This document shows, piece by piece, positions 34,721 to 45,699 of a DNA stretch of 64,000 nucleotides (the first letter of the stretch is position 1; every line of letters begins with the position of its first letter). Under the pieces are notes generated by a model. The model worked only from the letters and a program-made list of their open reading frames with translations, was not told the origin of the DNA and searched no databases. The DNA comes from Gnetum montanum (Eukaryota > Streptophyta > Gnetopsida > Gnetales > Gnetaceae). Position numbers and translations under genes: made by a program. The DNA is taken from NCBI GenBank assembly GCA_015680685.1, contig MNCI01008279.1, positions 748,072-812,071 of the forward strand. The letters are read 5' to 3'.

Positions 34721-35146
34721 TTTGCTAGAATCAAATTAGTGAAGAATCAGCAAATTCATGGCTTGTTTGAACCAAGATTTGCATCAATTTGAGGACTTTT
34801 GGATCATTTTGCATGTGGTTGAATTAGAGACTTTTGGAATGGAGAAAAAGAGATTTGATAGTTCATAGCCTTCTTCTTTTCAATTCCAATCATTGAGAGC
34901 ATGAAGAACTTGTTGCAACCATCACTTTGAAGTAGATTGTGCAAGTTAGAAGTGCCTGGAAGGATTGCATGATACACTGCATGCACGCATGCTTCATATC
35001 TTCAATAGTTATTTCTTTAACATCTATAGATCTATATTCACTCATTTGATATTTTCTCATCAATATTAATACAAAAGTTTGCAGTTTGTTTTTGCCATAT
35101 TTTCTTTGTTATTATTTAGTCTCTTGTTTTCATTTATTCACATTTG
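34721..35146. other. Unassigned DNA left of solo LTR
   Basis: No gene was recognised. It may be the non-coding edge of the gypsy element whose gag follows at 37340, but no matching LTR could be paired by eye. Confidence 0.35.
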
Positions 35147-35151
35147 GTAAC

Positions 35152-36030
35152 TGATGAATCGTGATTCATCAGGCTATGATATCAAATCCCTGACATCGGA
35201 TCCACAATATCGGGTATGCGATATCATAGCCCAAATAACGATATTGGATACACGATATTGTGACTCCTGTGTGAGCCTATAAATACACATGTAGGTGCAT
35301 GAGAGGAGTCAATTTGGAAATAGTTAGTTTTTCAATCAGTAGATAGAAGTTAGTTCATTTCTTAGTTCCTCTCAACCCTTTCTCTTAGTGCATGCCTATA
35401 GTGTGATGATTGTAATTGTACGGCATCCTTTATTCGAGTGTGATGTACTTGGACACACACATGACCAGAAATAAAGATTGAGATTACTTCATCATTGCAA
35501 CATACACTTAGTTTAATTATTTAATTGCTTTCTTAGTTAATATATCTCTACCCTCAAATCCTATTAAACGCAGAATGAGTACAACTTAATCATGAGCATC
35601 TACATGTGACTGCTTGGTATCCTAGTAGCATACTTGGGCCATGCACTTGGTAATCCCAATGGTAGTTGTGCATGAGGCCTAAGATGTATACTGATGATTA
35701 AGGAATGGATGCTCATTGCACTTAGGCTAGCTTAGATTCTCTTTCCCTATCTCCTATTAGTTTAACTCTATCCCCCTTTTCCTCCTAGCTTAATTAAAGA
35801 TTATTTTCCATTGTCTCTAGAAGCAACATTAGTTTAGGAACACATCATACACCTCACTCCAGACTAAACCATATGTGACAAAGCAAATACTAGTCTAGGT
35901 GAGAAGACAGTGAATTATGATCAATGAGTAACTATCTAGATACCACAACTAGCTCGTCTGTGAAGTTTGACTAGACTGTGTGTGAAATATATTCGTATAG
36001 TTGAGTGTAGGGGTACCTCATCACTCATCA
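35152..36030 (+). repeat. Solo LTR 1, gypsy
   Basis: This 879-bp LTR starts TGATGAATCGTG and ends CACTCATCA. It has GATATC-type words in U3 (35190-35260) and TATA (CTATAAATA, about 35277-35285). Flanks are GTAAC on the left (35147-35151) and GTAAT on the right (36031-36035), a 4 of 5 match. No internal element sequence is attached, so it is a solo LTR left by LTR-LTR recombination. Confidence 0.9.
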
Positions 36031-36554
36031 GTAATAGATCCCTCCTAAGTCCTCAAGTGATTGGCAAGATCATTTGAGATGCTCTAGATCCTTTTGAGGG
36101 CTATGGATCCTATAGTTAAACTATTTTATACAAAAAAATTTTATTCTCCCAATGCCAAAGTTTTCCATCGCTATAGCTTCTAGTACTAAAAGGAGGACCT
36201 CCACCTAAATTCTTTGCTAAAAACCCATTTGCATAAATATTTTACTACTTGTTTTTGCTTTGCAAAATTTTTTTTGAATTTTTTCAAATCCAATGTATGA
36301 GACAATAGCTAGTTTTAACCTTAAAAAATATCTCATTCCTACGTTTATAGTTTATAGTTGTAGTGCATAGTGCTATCTCTATTCCTTGCATTTACAATTT
36401 TTGTAATTATAGTGCATATCACTTTCCTTGTTTTCTATAGTTGTAGTTTACAATTATTCTCTTTTTCACACATGTTAAAGTTAATTTTTATTTTACCTAG
36501 TGTTGTTACACATGTTAGAAAATTTTTTGACAAATTTTTCATTGAAGTTTCAGT
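36031..36554. other. Unassigned AT-rich DNA
   Basis: It contains repeated ATAGTTGTAGTGCATA-like words (36350-36460). No gene was recognised. Confidence 0.35.
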
Positions 36555-36905
36555 TCACATGTTGAAGTTCCACATGTTGGAGCTTCACACGTTAGAGCTT
36601 TTACAAGTTATAGCTCCTACAAGCTATAGCTTCACAAGATGCAACTTCCACATGTTATAACTCTCACTTATTAAAGCCTTCACATACTAAAGCCTTACAA
36701 GCTAAAGCTTTATATGTTGAAGAGTCATAAGTTGAAGCTTCACATGTTGAAGCCTCATGAGCTGAAGCTTTAGACACTGAAGCCTCATAATTTGAAGCTT
36801 GACATGTTGAAGCTTCACAAGTTGAAGCTTCATATGTTGAAGCCTCACAAGTTGTAGCTTCACATGCTAAAGCCTCACATGCTATGAAGCCTCACATGCT
36901 ATAAG
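36555..36905 (+). repeat. 15-bp minisatellite, potentially encoding EASHV-type repeats
   Basis: A unit close to TGAAGCCTCACAAGT or TGAAGCTTCACATGT repeats about 20 times, strictly every 15 bp in its core (about 36715-36880) and more degenerate on the left. In one frame it reads Glu-Ala-Ser-His-Val or Glu-Ala-Ser-Gln-Val. Some units carry stops. Confidence 0.85.
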
Positions 36906-37339
36906 CTAAATCTTGTTTAAGAAAAGAACAAAACAAAATAAAAAATGTAGAAAAAACTTTTCCATACTTGATCAATTTAATTGGTCATCTACATTTTATG
37001 CCTTTTTTTTACTATCTAATTGCACAACATCATTACCATGGCCATGAACTAGGAATCCACTTGTGTATATGACCCTAAGAATCCTATTGTAGTGGAGCAT
37101 AGGTAGTTCCATATGTGGTTAGGAATTAGTCTAGCTCAAGTAAAGATTGACGAGCAATGCTACAACTTCATATGCATGAAAATCCAAGCAAGTTTGCCAT
37201 CCCATGTAAAGATTTTGATTCTAATCATCACAACAATTGAACCCACAAGGATGAGAAGGGATACATCCCTTCACCATGCGACAACATTGAATTATTCAAA
37301 TTTTACATGTACTTGTTGAAACATTTGGTAAATGCAGAT
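36906..37339 (+). other. Unassigned DNA before the gypsy gag trace
   Basis: An open frame of 68 codons (37113-37319) has no recognisable motif. It may belong to the 5' part of the gypsy gag that follows. Confidence 0.3.
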
Positions 37340-37946
37340 GAGGATGATAAAGTGAGTGAAAAGGCCAGTTTAAGATCTTACTCAAAGGATCAAGATGAGT
37401 TCAAAGATGATTGTGAACTAGATACATTCTTGGGGGATGTTTTACAATGATCTATTGTAGAGGTATCTATGTTGAACTTTGTGTCTCCCACTTTAGTAGA
37501 GAACCAAACTTTCCCTTTGAACTTTACAAGATCAAGTTTTGAACCTACTTCATTATTTAATTCACTATTCACCTTAGCATCTTTTGCTACTATGCCTCAA
37601 CCTCTGCTAGTAGTCACCTCCATACCTTAATCTTTTATTGTTTCAGTTGGTTCTTCTTCTAAAGTATAAATACCACACATCCCTCATAACTTGTTTATGC
37701 CCAATATCCCTTTTGTTCCACATATGTCAATGCAAATGTCTCTTTCATGTTTAACCCACCTATAATGGTAGTCACATGACCTCTCTAGTCTATACCTTTT
37801 TCCACCTCTCAACCACAAACTATGCAATAACTAGTGAAATCCTCAAGAGAACCACAAGGCATAGATCAAGTCTTTGAAATGATCCAAAACCTTACTGAGG
37901 AGTTGTGAAAGCTCAAACTAGTACCAATTGAACACTAAAGGCTATG
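37340..37946 (+). pseudogene. gag: Tat-like gypsy gag, N-terminal part
   Basis: This is an acidic and Ser/Thr-rich trace ending in a short coiled coil, IDQVFEMIQNLTEEL (about 37864-37908), just before solo LTR 2 interrupts it at 37952. The trace resumes at 38831. Confidence 0.5.
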
Positions 37947-37951
37947 GACTT
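37947..37951. repeat. Target site duplication GACTT (left of solo LTR 2)
   Basis: Identical to GACTT at 38831-38835. Confidence 0.88.
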
Positions 37952-38830
37952 TGATAAATAATTTTTTTTAATGCTCCAATGTTGGGGTGGCCACGAAATT
38001 GGGTACACAATATTGGGTATGCGATATCATGGCCCAAGATGTGATAGCGTACATTCGATATCGCAGGGTTACTTCTAGGTCTATAAATACAATGCCTAGG
38101 TGCACAATTGGGAGTTTGTTTTTGGTAGTGAAGTACCAAAACTCTTGTAGTTTGTCCATTTGAAAGTTAGAATATTTTCCAAGTGCCTATAGCAAGAGGT
38201 CTAAGTGTGAAAAAATCTTTATTCAAGCATTGATGTACGTGAGCACACCATTGTGTTGGCAATAAAGACAAGCTCTTTGATCCATTCCTTGTAGCACTTG
38301 AGATTCTTTTTCTTATGAATTTTTATTTCATGTAATTTACATTATTTTCATGTATGAAATAATTAATTTTGATTAATCAAGGAACTTATTAAGATACACA
38401 AGCATGACCCCTTTGAGCATACGTGTGACACTTGGTAGCTCAGAAATGATTAGTGTTTGACAACCTAGTAGTGTTCACACGAAGTTTAGGATGTGTCTAG
38501 GAAGTTGGAATGGTTACTTGTGTTAGGTTAGATTAGACTATAGTTTACTAAGCAATTATTCAATTTTACTTTAAATCACTCTTACTTTTATTTTTGTTCT
38601 AGGTGAGTAATTCCATAAAAACACAAAATAATAAAAATTATATGCCTTAGTGACACTTAACCATACAATTGCATTTCACAAGTGAGACTAGGAAGACAAA
38701 AAATAAACAACATGCACACACTATTTAGCTCTAGTGTACGTAGTAATTATAGTTTGCAGAATTTGACCGAATCACACGTGAACACTTGTGATTCGTATGG
38801 TTGGATGTAGGGGTACCTTGCCGCTCATCA
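37952..38830 (+). repeat. Solo LTR 2, gypsy, related to element 1
   Basis: It starts TGATAAATAA and ends GCTCATCA, with exact GACTT flanks. GCGATATC words occur near 38020 and 38056, and TATA (CTATAAATA) is at 38081-38089. From about 38095 it follows the R-U5 of element 1 closely (CACAATTGGGAG, TTTTCCAAGTGCC, CACCATTGTGTTGGCAATAAAG). Its size equals that of solo LTR 1. Confidence 0.93.
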
Positions 38831-40010
38831 GACTTCTACCAAGATGATTTCATCAACATTGCTATCCCCCAAATCACATTACTCATTGGCATATCTATCC
38901 TAAGAGTTACTAAATACAATGATGAAGGAGAGCCTAATGCATACCTTATTATCTTATGGTCTGAGTGCCTCCTATTGCAATCGTTATCTCGCACAATACT
39001 ATGTATCTTCCCCATGTCCTTGAAAGGAAAGGCTTTGGGCTAGTATCAAGCCTTACCTAGAGGTTCTATATCCTTGAAGATTTGATAAACCAAATTTTCA
39101 ATTGATTTAGATACAACCTAAAGCTAGATACAACATTGGACCAACTCATGAAAGTGAGGTAGGGGCCACTCGAACCCATCCAAATTTTTGTTCAAAGATG
39201 GAATGCAATGCTCAATGAGATCCATGAGTCCATTTCTAAGATCCATCTCTTGGCCATATTTAAGGGAGTGGTTAATTATTTTATCAAGTCAAAACTTTAC
39301 TACTTAGAACCTTGATCCTTGAGCTAAGTCTTTTTACAAATTAAGAACATTAATGAAACTACTAAAGCTAGCAATGATCCAACCTATGTAGCCTACAAGA
39401 ATTAGTACTCAAAGGGGGATGAAGATAAGACTAAACAAGCACATATAACCATGGCCATAGTATCCAAGGATATAAAATAAGTAGAAAGGAAAAGGTCACC
39501 ACCACACAACATATCTTATGATCCATCTTAACCATCTACATCATATGCTTCCAATCAACTAAGATCAAAATTTGAGTGCAAGGATAGGACTAGGTATCCT
39601 AAGTTTTCTATGAAGCCATTTGAGTTTCTAGAACAGTTTCTTGAGAGTATCTATATTCAACTTAAGCAATTGTCTAAGGAAGCTTGTAAGAAACATGATC
39701 ATCTTTGTGAGATAGCTAGAGATCCAACAATAGCAACCAAAGATAATCCAAAACTACGAAAGTACTTCAAACTAGATAGGTTTTACCATTATCACCAACT
39801 AGTTAGTCATGATACCAATTTTTACCTAGCATTGAAGGATGACCTCTAGAAGATGATCAACCATAGAGAGATGGTGTTGAATGAGCCCAACTCTCTAAGC
39901 TTCAATAATAACTCTTACACCATTGCCTCATTTACAACAACCAACCTGACTAATCCTCCTAGAGAACTATTTTTCATTAGGGTTGCTTTGGCTAGTACTT
40001 GACCTTAAAA
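38831..40010 (+). pseudogene. gag: Tat-like gypsy gag, main part
   Basis: The trace includes a KGKALGWYQALP-type motif (now KGKALG then a stop, about 39028-39050). It has a PLEPIQIFVQRWNAMLNEIHES-type segment in pieces near 39170-39235. A clean stretch of 79 codons runs at 39610-39849, with FKLDRFYHYHQLVSHDTN, the degenerate equivalent of the CxYHxxxGHxTxxC zinc-binding motif of Tat gag, followed by ALKDDL. Stops and shifts are frequent. It is interrupted upstream by solo LTR 2. Confidence 0.75.
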
Positions 40011-40439
40011 CCTAAAGCCTAGAGAGCCCTTCATCATATAGGTACCACGTCCAGCCCCTAAAGAGCCTTTTTCATACATGTTCCACTTTTAGTGGCATCA
40101 ACAACACAACATAGACAAAATGTTACCAATTCTTGTAAGGCTTGGGAACCATTCGTTATTGTGATCCCTTTGCCATCCACAAGAAAATTTACAACAATCC
40201 ATGACCAAATCCCAACTATTGTGGTATATGATTTAACATTATCATCAGCAAGCAATAAGAAGCCACCACAATGGTGACAAAAAGAACATGTTGCCAAATT
40301 GATAGCTAAGCCCACTGAAGGTAGCTAGTAACAAAAGGCTTGGAAGCAAGCTAACCCACTAGGATCTACACCAAGAGTAGCCTTACTTATGAGCTTCTTT
40401 GCTTAAACGACATTAACTAGTTAACCAAAAGAGAATCAA

Positions 40440-41220
40440 AAGCCAAGTATGAGCAAGGAGCCCAAGAAACATACACCAAGACATGAGCTAAGAATTCTAG
40501 GAAAAATAGAGGAAATTAAAACTACCAAGACTAAAAGACCATACACCAAGAGAAAGAATTTCCTTGCAATAATGAAACAAGTTAAACAACACCTAAAACA
40601 AAAGAACACATCATTGAACCTATACAACCTAGTCATGACTTCTCCTACTCATAGAGATGTGCTAGCTCAAGTATTAACTTCTATTCCTGTGAGCAAAGGC
40701 ATACCTACCAACAAAGAATCCATTGACTCTATCATTGAGAAAACTTCACTTAGAGAGGATAAACATCAAAATAAGCTCACCTTTCATGATAGTGAAGTGA
40801 AGGTTGATCCATGAAATAGAGAAGTGTTATATACTCCTCTCCTTATTACCATACATATTAGTGAGTATAAGTTCATTGTGTTCATGTTGATGATAGGGCA
40901 ACAACTAATATGGTATCGTTTACCATTTTTGAGAAACTAGGCTTAATTGAAAATATTCAAGAAACCTCTACCTCTACACTCAAGTCATTCAACAAATTAC
41001 AAGTAGCCATTCGAGGTTCTATCTTCTGGGATTTCATAGCTGGGGAATAGTTTCTCACATTAGCTAACTTCCTAGTAGTCAAAGAGACATTTGGTTTTAA
41101 CTTGATCCTAAGAAGACCATGGTTGGCTAAGCTTTGAGCAGTCTCATCTCCTATACATTAGGAGATTCACTTGCCAGATGAGGATGGTGAAATTATGTTC
41201 CATGGGGATAACACATGTTT
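40440..41220 (+). pseudogene. Tat-like gag-protease junction and retropepsin remnant
   Basis: A clean frame at 40449-40814 is Lys-rich, then reads NLYNLVMTSPTHRDVLAQVL, a block found before the protease in Tat-type elements. It ends with a TFHDSEVKVDP motif. After a stop, a protease-like trace (about 40860-41140) has DDRATTNM where DTGATTNM-type text is expected, and later ETFGFNLILRRPWL, the C-terminal GRPWL block. The active-site triplet is lost. No RT was found downstream. Confidence 0.7.
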
Positions 41221-41590
41221 ATGATCTATCAACAATGTCAATGTTGATTGAGGTTTAGAGTTGGAGTTTCAAGCTAAAACTCCCTACACTCAACTTGGGC
41301 TAAGAAAAAAAACAATAACAAGGCTAAAATTTCCAATTGTACAACATTAAATGATCAACAAGAATACCTACTGATTACTATATCAAACAAGAAGAATGAT
41401 GGGCATGGGATCATACAAAAGAGGCCCCTTGATGTAATAGAGGTTAGGCAACAAATACATCGTAGACATCTTATTACTTCTTTTGTCAACAGTCATTTGT
41501 TTACCTTGGTAGCCTTATACCAAGTTTCATTATTTATTTTATCTTTATATTCTCTTTCGAGGCTGTCCCATACTTGCTAAAAAAGTGTGG

Positions 41591-41785
41591 CAATGGCCCA
41601 TCAAGGCCTAAAACTGGCAAGACAATGGCCCATCAAGGCCTAAAACTGGCAAACCATGGCCTACCAAGGCCTAAAACTAGCAAACCATGGCCTACCAAGG
41701 CCTAAAACTAGCAAGATGGTGGTCTGCCAGGGCCTAAAACTAGTGAGACCATGGCCCTCCAGGGCCTAAAATTGGTAAATATGTG
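41591..41785. repeat. 32-bp tandem repeat, six units
   Basis: Units read CATGGCC(T/C)A(C/T)CAAGGCCTAAAACT followed by (A/G)GCAA(A/G), with a spacing of 31-33 bp. GGCCTAAAACT is invariant in the first five units. Confidence 0.9.
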
Positions 41786-42702
41786 GCCTCCCCTCCCTTC
41801 CCTTGTTTGTACATAATGACATGTTTGCTTCATGGCAATATTTACAAATTTTTACTTTAATGTTTATGCCTTGTTTTACAACTTTACTATATGGTATCTC
41901 ATTTGCCACTTTTATTTTGCAACTTTGCCTTTCATTTTTGGCTTAACATATAGCCTAAGTTTATTGTTTATGTTTGTGTAAGAAATATAAAACATAAAAA
42001 ACCAAGAAAATGTTTTAGAACTTAAAATTAAGATAGTAGCCATGGTCACACTGTGTGACAAATAATAATAATAATAATAATATAATGTCCATGTCCATAG
42101 CTATATTTGAATTGTGCAACAGATAACAACAAAAATAATGCATAGTCTCTAAGGCTATGACAACTAAATATAGATACAACAATATAACAAAAACAACAAA
42201 ATTTGACAAGTCCATCAGTGGGCAAAACTAAGCCATAGGAGGAGAAGGAGGTCCAACATCAACATCAACACCAATTTCATCATCATCATTGCTTGGGGAG
42301 CTATGGATAATAAAACAAATAATCATTAGCTAGTTTATACATAAAAAATTTGAGTTTTTTGTTAGACATTTGACATAGGAAAAATAATGTTTGACATTTT
42401 ATCCAACAATTGACACGTAAAGCAAAGAAAGACATTTTGACAAACACTCACCATGAAACTAGATTTCCACTAAGAGCACGTGATCAAACCAAAAATGTTG
42501 AGGCACGAAGAGGTAAAAGATCCCTCTTCATAGATCATTTCATCTCACCACAATCTTACCTGTACCAATTCAGTTTCAGTCAATCTCTGCACATTTGGTT
42601 CTGCTTCGCTTTCAATCTTCAAGAATAATACCTTCACTTCATCTACAATTTCAATCACAGAAACACAAAACTTATCATTCTTCATTATTCCTCTTTTCTA
42701 GT
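41786..42702. other. Unassigned AT-rich DNA
   Basis: It includes an AAT microsatellite (42059-42082). Just upstream of the dymeclin trace is TTCCTCTTTTCTAG (42689-42702), which resembles a splice acceptor. Nothing else was recognised. Confidence 0.4.
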
Positions 42703-43432
42703 GATTCTTCCAAGTGTGCAGTGTGCCCTGGTAGAAGAAGAGACTTCTTCATAGGACCTCTCTTGGTTTCCTGTTGGTTATAATTCTCATAAGAACTGTT
42801 AAATATAATCTATTGAAATTAAGGGATGTTTATCTCCACACAAATTGTCTTGCAACACAAACATGGCTTCACATGTTCACAGGCTTAGTGCATATCATCT
42901 CAAAGACTTGTGAGCCTTTTTAATATGCTTTCATGCGAATACACGAAGGTTTCAGAAATCTACAATGAGCGGTCTAGGACAATGAAACATAATTCACTGA
43001 ATGGAAAAGACATGACTGAGTACCTGCCAACTGAAATACACTTGTACACGGATTTCTTGCGGATTGTATTGGAGATTATCAATGCTATCTTCACATATGC
43101 ACTACCTAAGAAATCCAGAGGTTGTGTATGCAGTTTTGCATAGATAGGAACCTTTTAAGCTATTTAGGGGTCATCTATGTTTTTATAAGTTGGTTGAGAA
43201 CATATACACGGTTTTGGATTTTTTTATTCTCAGTTCACTGATGAGGAATGGTAAGTGAAAAAAGTTCTACAGATTATTGTTTCTAATTGCAGGTCTTGGC
43301 GTGGTGATGGAATAAAGATGCTTAGCTAAAATTTATTTATGAGCAAGAACTCCATCCAGAACTGGCAGTTAGTTTTATGGCAAAGTGATTTGCATATCAA
43401 TTTGGAGAACATACCCTATTTCAAGGACACAA
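42703..43432 (+). pseudogene. Dymeclin (Golgi-associated protein) pseudogene, C-terminal portion
   Basis: Dymeclin is a conserved eukaryotic Golgi-associated protein. In order the translation shows a [18 protein letters not shown] segment (about 42773-42827), [11 protein letters not shown] (from 42825), [10 protein letters not shown] (about 42866), [19 protein letters not shown] (from about 42910), HLYTDFLRIVLEIINAIFTY (about 43038-43097), NPEVVYAVLHR after a one-base insertion, ENIYTVLDFF (about 43196), KVLQIIVSNCRSWRGDGIKM, and YEQELHPE (about 43336-43359). At least three frameshifts and several stops (for example TAG at 43141) are present. The trace is collinear over about 230 residues with no intron visible, although plant dymeclin genes are multi-exon as far as I recall. 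It may therefore be a processed copy. No poly-A tail is seen at its end. Confidence 0.88.
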
Positions 43433-43978
43433 CACATAACACATACTATTATAATAAAAGAATAAAGAGGTATACACAACACCATGTACCTGCACTTATT
43501 ACTAATCCCCACTATGGTGGAATAGTTATAATGGAGCAATAGTTTTCATAGGTTTAATCTTTTTAAAATTGCATCATCTTATGGTATCTTTTTTCAATTA
43601 TTTCATTCATCAATGAGAGTAAAATCAAGACATCATTTTCATCCTATAACAACTTTAAGAATATTACTCAAGATTAATGCTTCAAGTTACAAGTGATGAT
43701 CAATGTTTAAAATGCCTTAGTGTTTAACTACTTTTAAAATGAACAAAGATCCAATGATAGGTGGCTAAGTGGTTAGCTCATTATTTTGTTTGGTAATAGG
43801 TTATCACTTCAATTCATACTTCAAGCAATGTTGGAATCCAAAAATTATATTAATAGTAAGAAAAAAATTCAAATTATCTCACATGCTTAACACTGAGTAG
43901 AGAACATCAAAAATAATATGGAAGGAAAAAACTTCCTAATTTTAGGATACCTTCTTAGGTGCACAACCTTACAATTGA
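43433..43978. other. Unassigned AT-rich DNA
   Basis: No gene was recognised. Confidence 0.35.
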
Positions 43979-44145
43979 TATTTTACACAAGGAAATGGTG
44001 TCATATATTACACAAGGAAATGGTGTCATATATTACACAAGGAAATGGTGTCATATATTTTACACAAGGAAATGGTGTCATATATTACACAAGGAAATGG
44101 TGTCATATATTACACAAGGAAATGGTATCATATATTTTACATCAC
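43979..44145. repeat. 25-bp minisatellite, six units
   Basis: ACACAAGGAAATGGTGTCAT plus ATATT repeats six times, four at 25 bp and two at 28 bp (an extra TTT). The last unit has one change (GGTATC). Two forward frames stay open through the array because 25 bp cycles the frame; this is not a gene. Confidence 0.95.
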
Positions 44146-44794
44146 TATTACTTTGTTTTAATGCTAGCCTTACATTAAAAATATTTATCATAAGCTATAA
44201 CTTGGTTCTTAAAATTAGTTTTGATTATTGAGTTAAAATTATTCTTGTCAAATAAGGGAAAATTTGTCTTATGAGCTATCTATTTATACTGATAAATACT
44301 TCATGTAATACAAGTAAAAACATTTAGAAAAGCTTCTATCTTATCTAGTTTCTTTGTTACCATTTGATTATTTTTATCATTAATATTAACTTAAGTTTTT
44401 ACATCTTCTGCTTCAGAATGTCTTTCTTCTATCATAAACTTTAGGATGTTTTCTAGCATCTTTTTCCTTGAGTAGAAAAAGATAATGATTAAACTAAGAT
44501 CCTTCATGATGATAAAAGTTGTAAGAATTAGAGTTTTTTTTTGCTTACTTGTAGTACTAATTCATTTTTATGATTAAGAAAATTGATTTTAATAAAAAAT
44601 ATTTATGAGAATCAAATGATATGAAAATAGGTTCCATATATTTAAGGAAATAGAGAAGAGTAACAAATTGTTGCTTAGCTCTTTGAAAAATGAATAGAAG
44701 ATTAAATAGCTCAATAAAATATGGAACTTTAGAATACTCTTTAGAATAGATATTAAAATTTGGAGATCACTTATAAATTATATATATATATACA
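44146..44794. other. Unassigned AT-rich DNA
   Basis: No gene or motif was recognised. A TA run lies at 44780-44792. Confidence 0.35.
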
Positions 44795-44860
44795 CCTGTA
44801 GTGTAGCATGCAGTAGATATAGTTATATATTCCTATATCTACTGCATGCTACACTATAGG
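44795..44860. repeat. Strong inverted repeat, 28-bp arms with 10-nt loop
   Basis: The left arm 44795-44822 and right arm 44833-44860 are reverse complements, with one G/A difference that would be a G:U pair in RNA. The loop is TTATATATTC. The core word is GTGTAGCATGCAGTAGATAT. Confidence 0.92.
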
Positions 44861-45690
44861 AAAATATGCCTTGTTGGTGGATTGAAGATTGTTTCCCTTC
44901 AAAATGAGGACCAAAGGAGTGGTGAGTTCCTATTAGGTTCCATGCTAGCTTAAACATCATTAATAGAACTACATGGCCTTGCTTCTTTTGTAAACCTCAT
45001 CAGAAGGATATGTAGGCTTGATGGGGAGGTTACACCTCCTTGACTTAGGCCACCATCCTTCTCTTTGGAGGAGGGCTTAGGGCTCAATCTATTAGAGTAG
45101 GAACACATCTTAGATCTCCAAGGAAAAGAATATTTTTTGTGTGTTGCTTGTATGGGTATACCCATCTCATTGATTTGGTTACTTTTTCATTTTTTATGGT
45201 GCATTCAATGTGCCTCTAACCAATGACTAATGGGTTATGTACTTCTATGATGTGCTTGTAGGTGTTTTAAGATTTGAGGCATAGTTCATCTTGAGTTTGC
45301 CCTCCCTCCTTGTTGCTTTTGGATTCTTGGATGGTGCTAAATAATGTTTTTAAAGGGTGGAATAGTTTTTTTTAAACAAGAGTAGTATTTAACATGAATG
45401 CCTTGAATGTTATGCTTTGCCCTTATTCAAAAGCATCCTCATGGGATTTCACTTCTTATTAACGAATTTTTTTTAAAGAGAAAGAGAAAAATATTTCTAA
45501 GAAAAAGAATACATATAGCAAATATAAAGTACAAATAGCAAAAAAAGTTGAAAGCTTCTCATCCTTGAGCCTCAAAAAAAAATAAAAAAATAAAAAAAAA
45601 TTCATAATATAGAAAACAAATTAATTGTTTAGCTTTTGCTAGAAGTTTTCTTTCTTGAAGTTATAGCTAAAAAGCAACACCCAAAGTGAG
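44861..45690. other. Unassigned DNA
   Basis: An open - strand frame (44950-45165) has no recognised motif. A-rich runs at 45575-45600 lie just outside the LINE 3' end. Confidence 0.35.
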
Positions 45691-45699
45691 GTCATCGTT

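Noticed and set aside
41591-41785. Regular direct repeats resembling a CRISPR array
   Set aside because: The units are contiguous with no unique spacers, and the genome is plant nuclear DNA.
43249-43302. A GT...AG pair (GGTAAGTG...TTGCAG) inside the dymeclin trace that looks like a 50-bp intron
   Set aside because: Translation through it gives the dymeclin block KVLQII..NCRSWRG, so it is exon sequence.
43918-44231. Two overlapping forward open frames of 86-90 codons with repeated YTRKWCHI or LHKEMVSY text
   Set aside because: The 25-bp minisatellite cycles through the frames and keeps them open. There is no homology.
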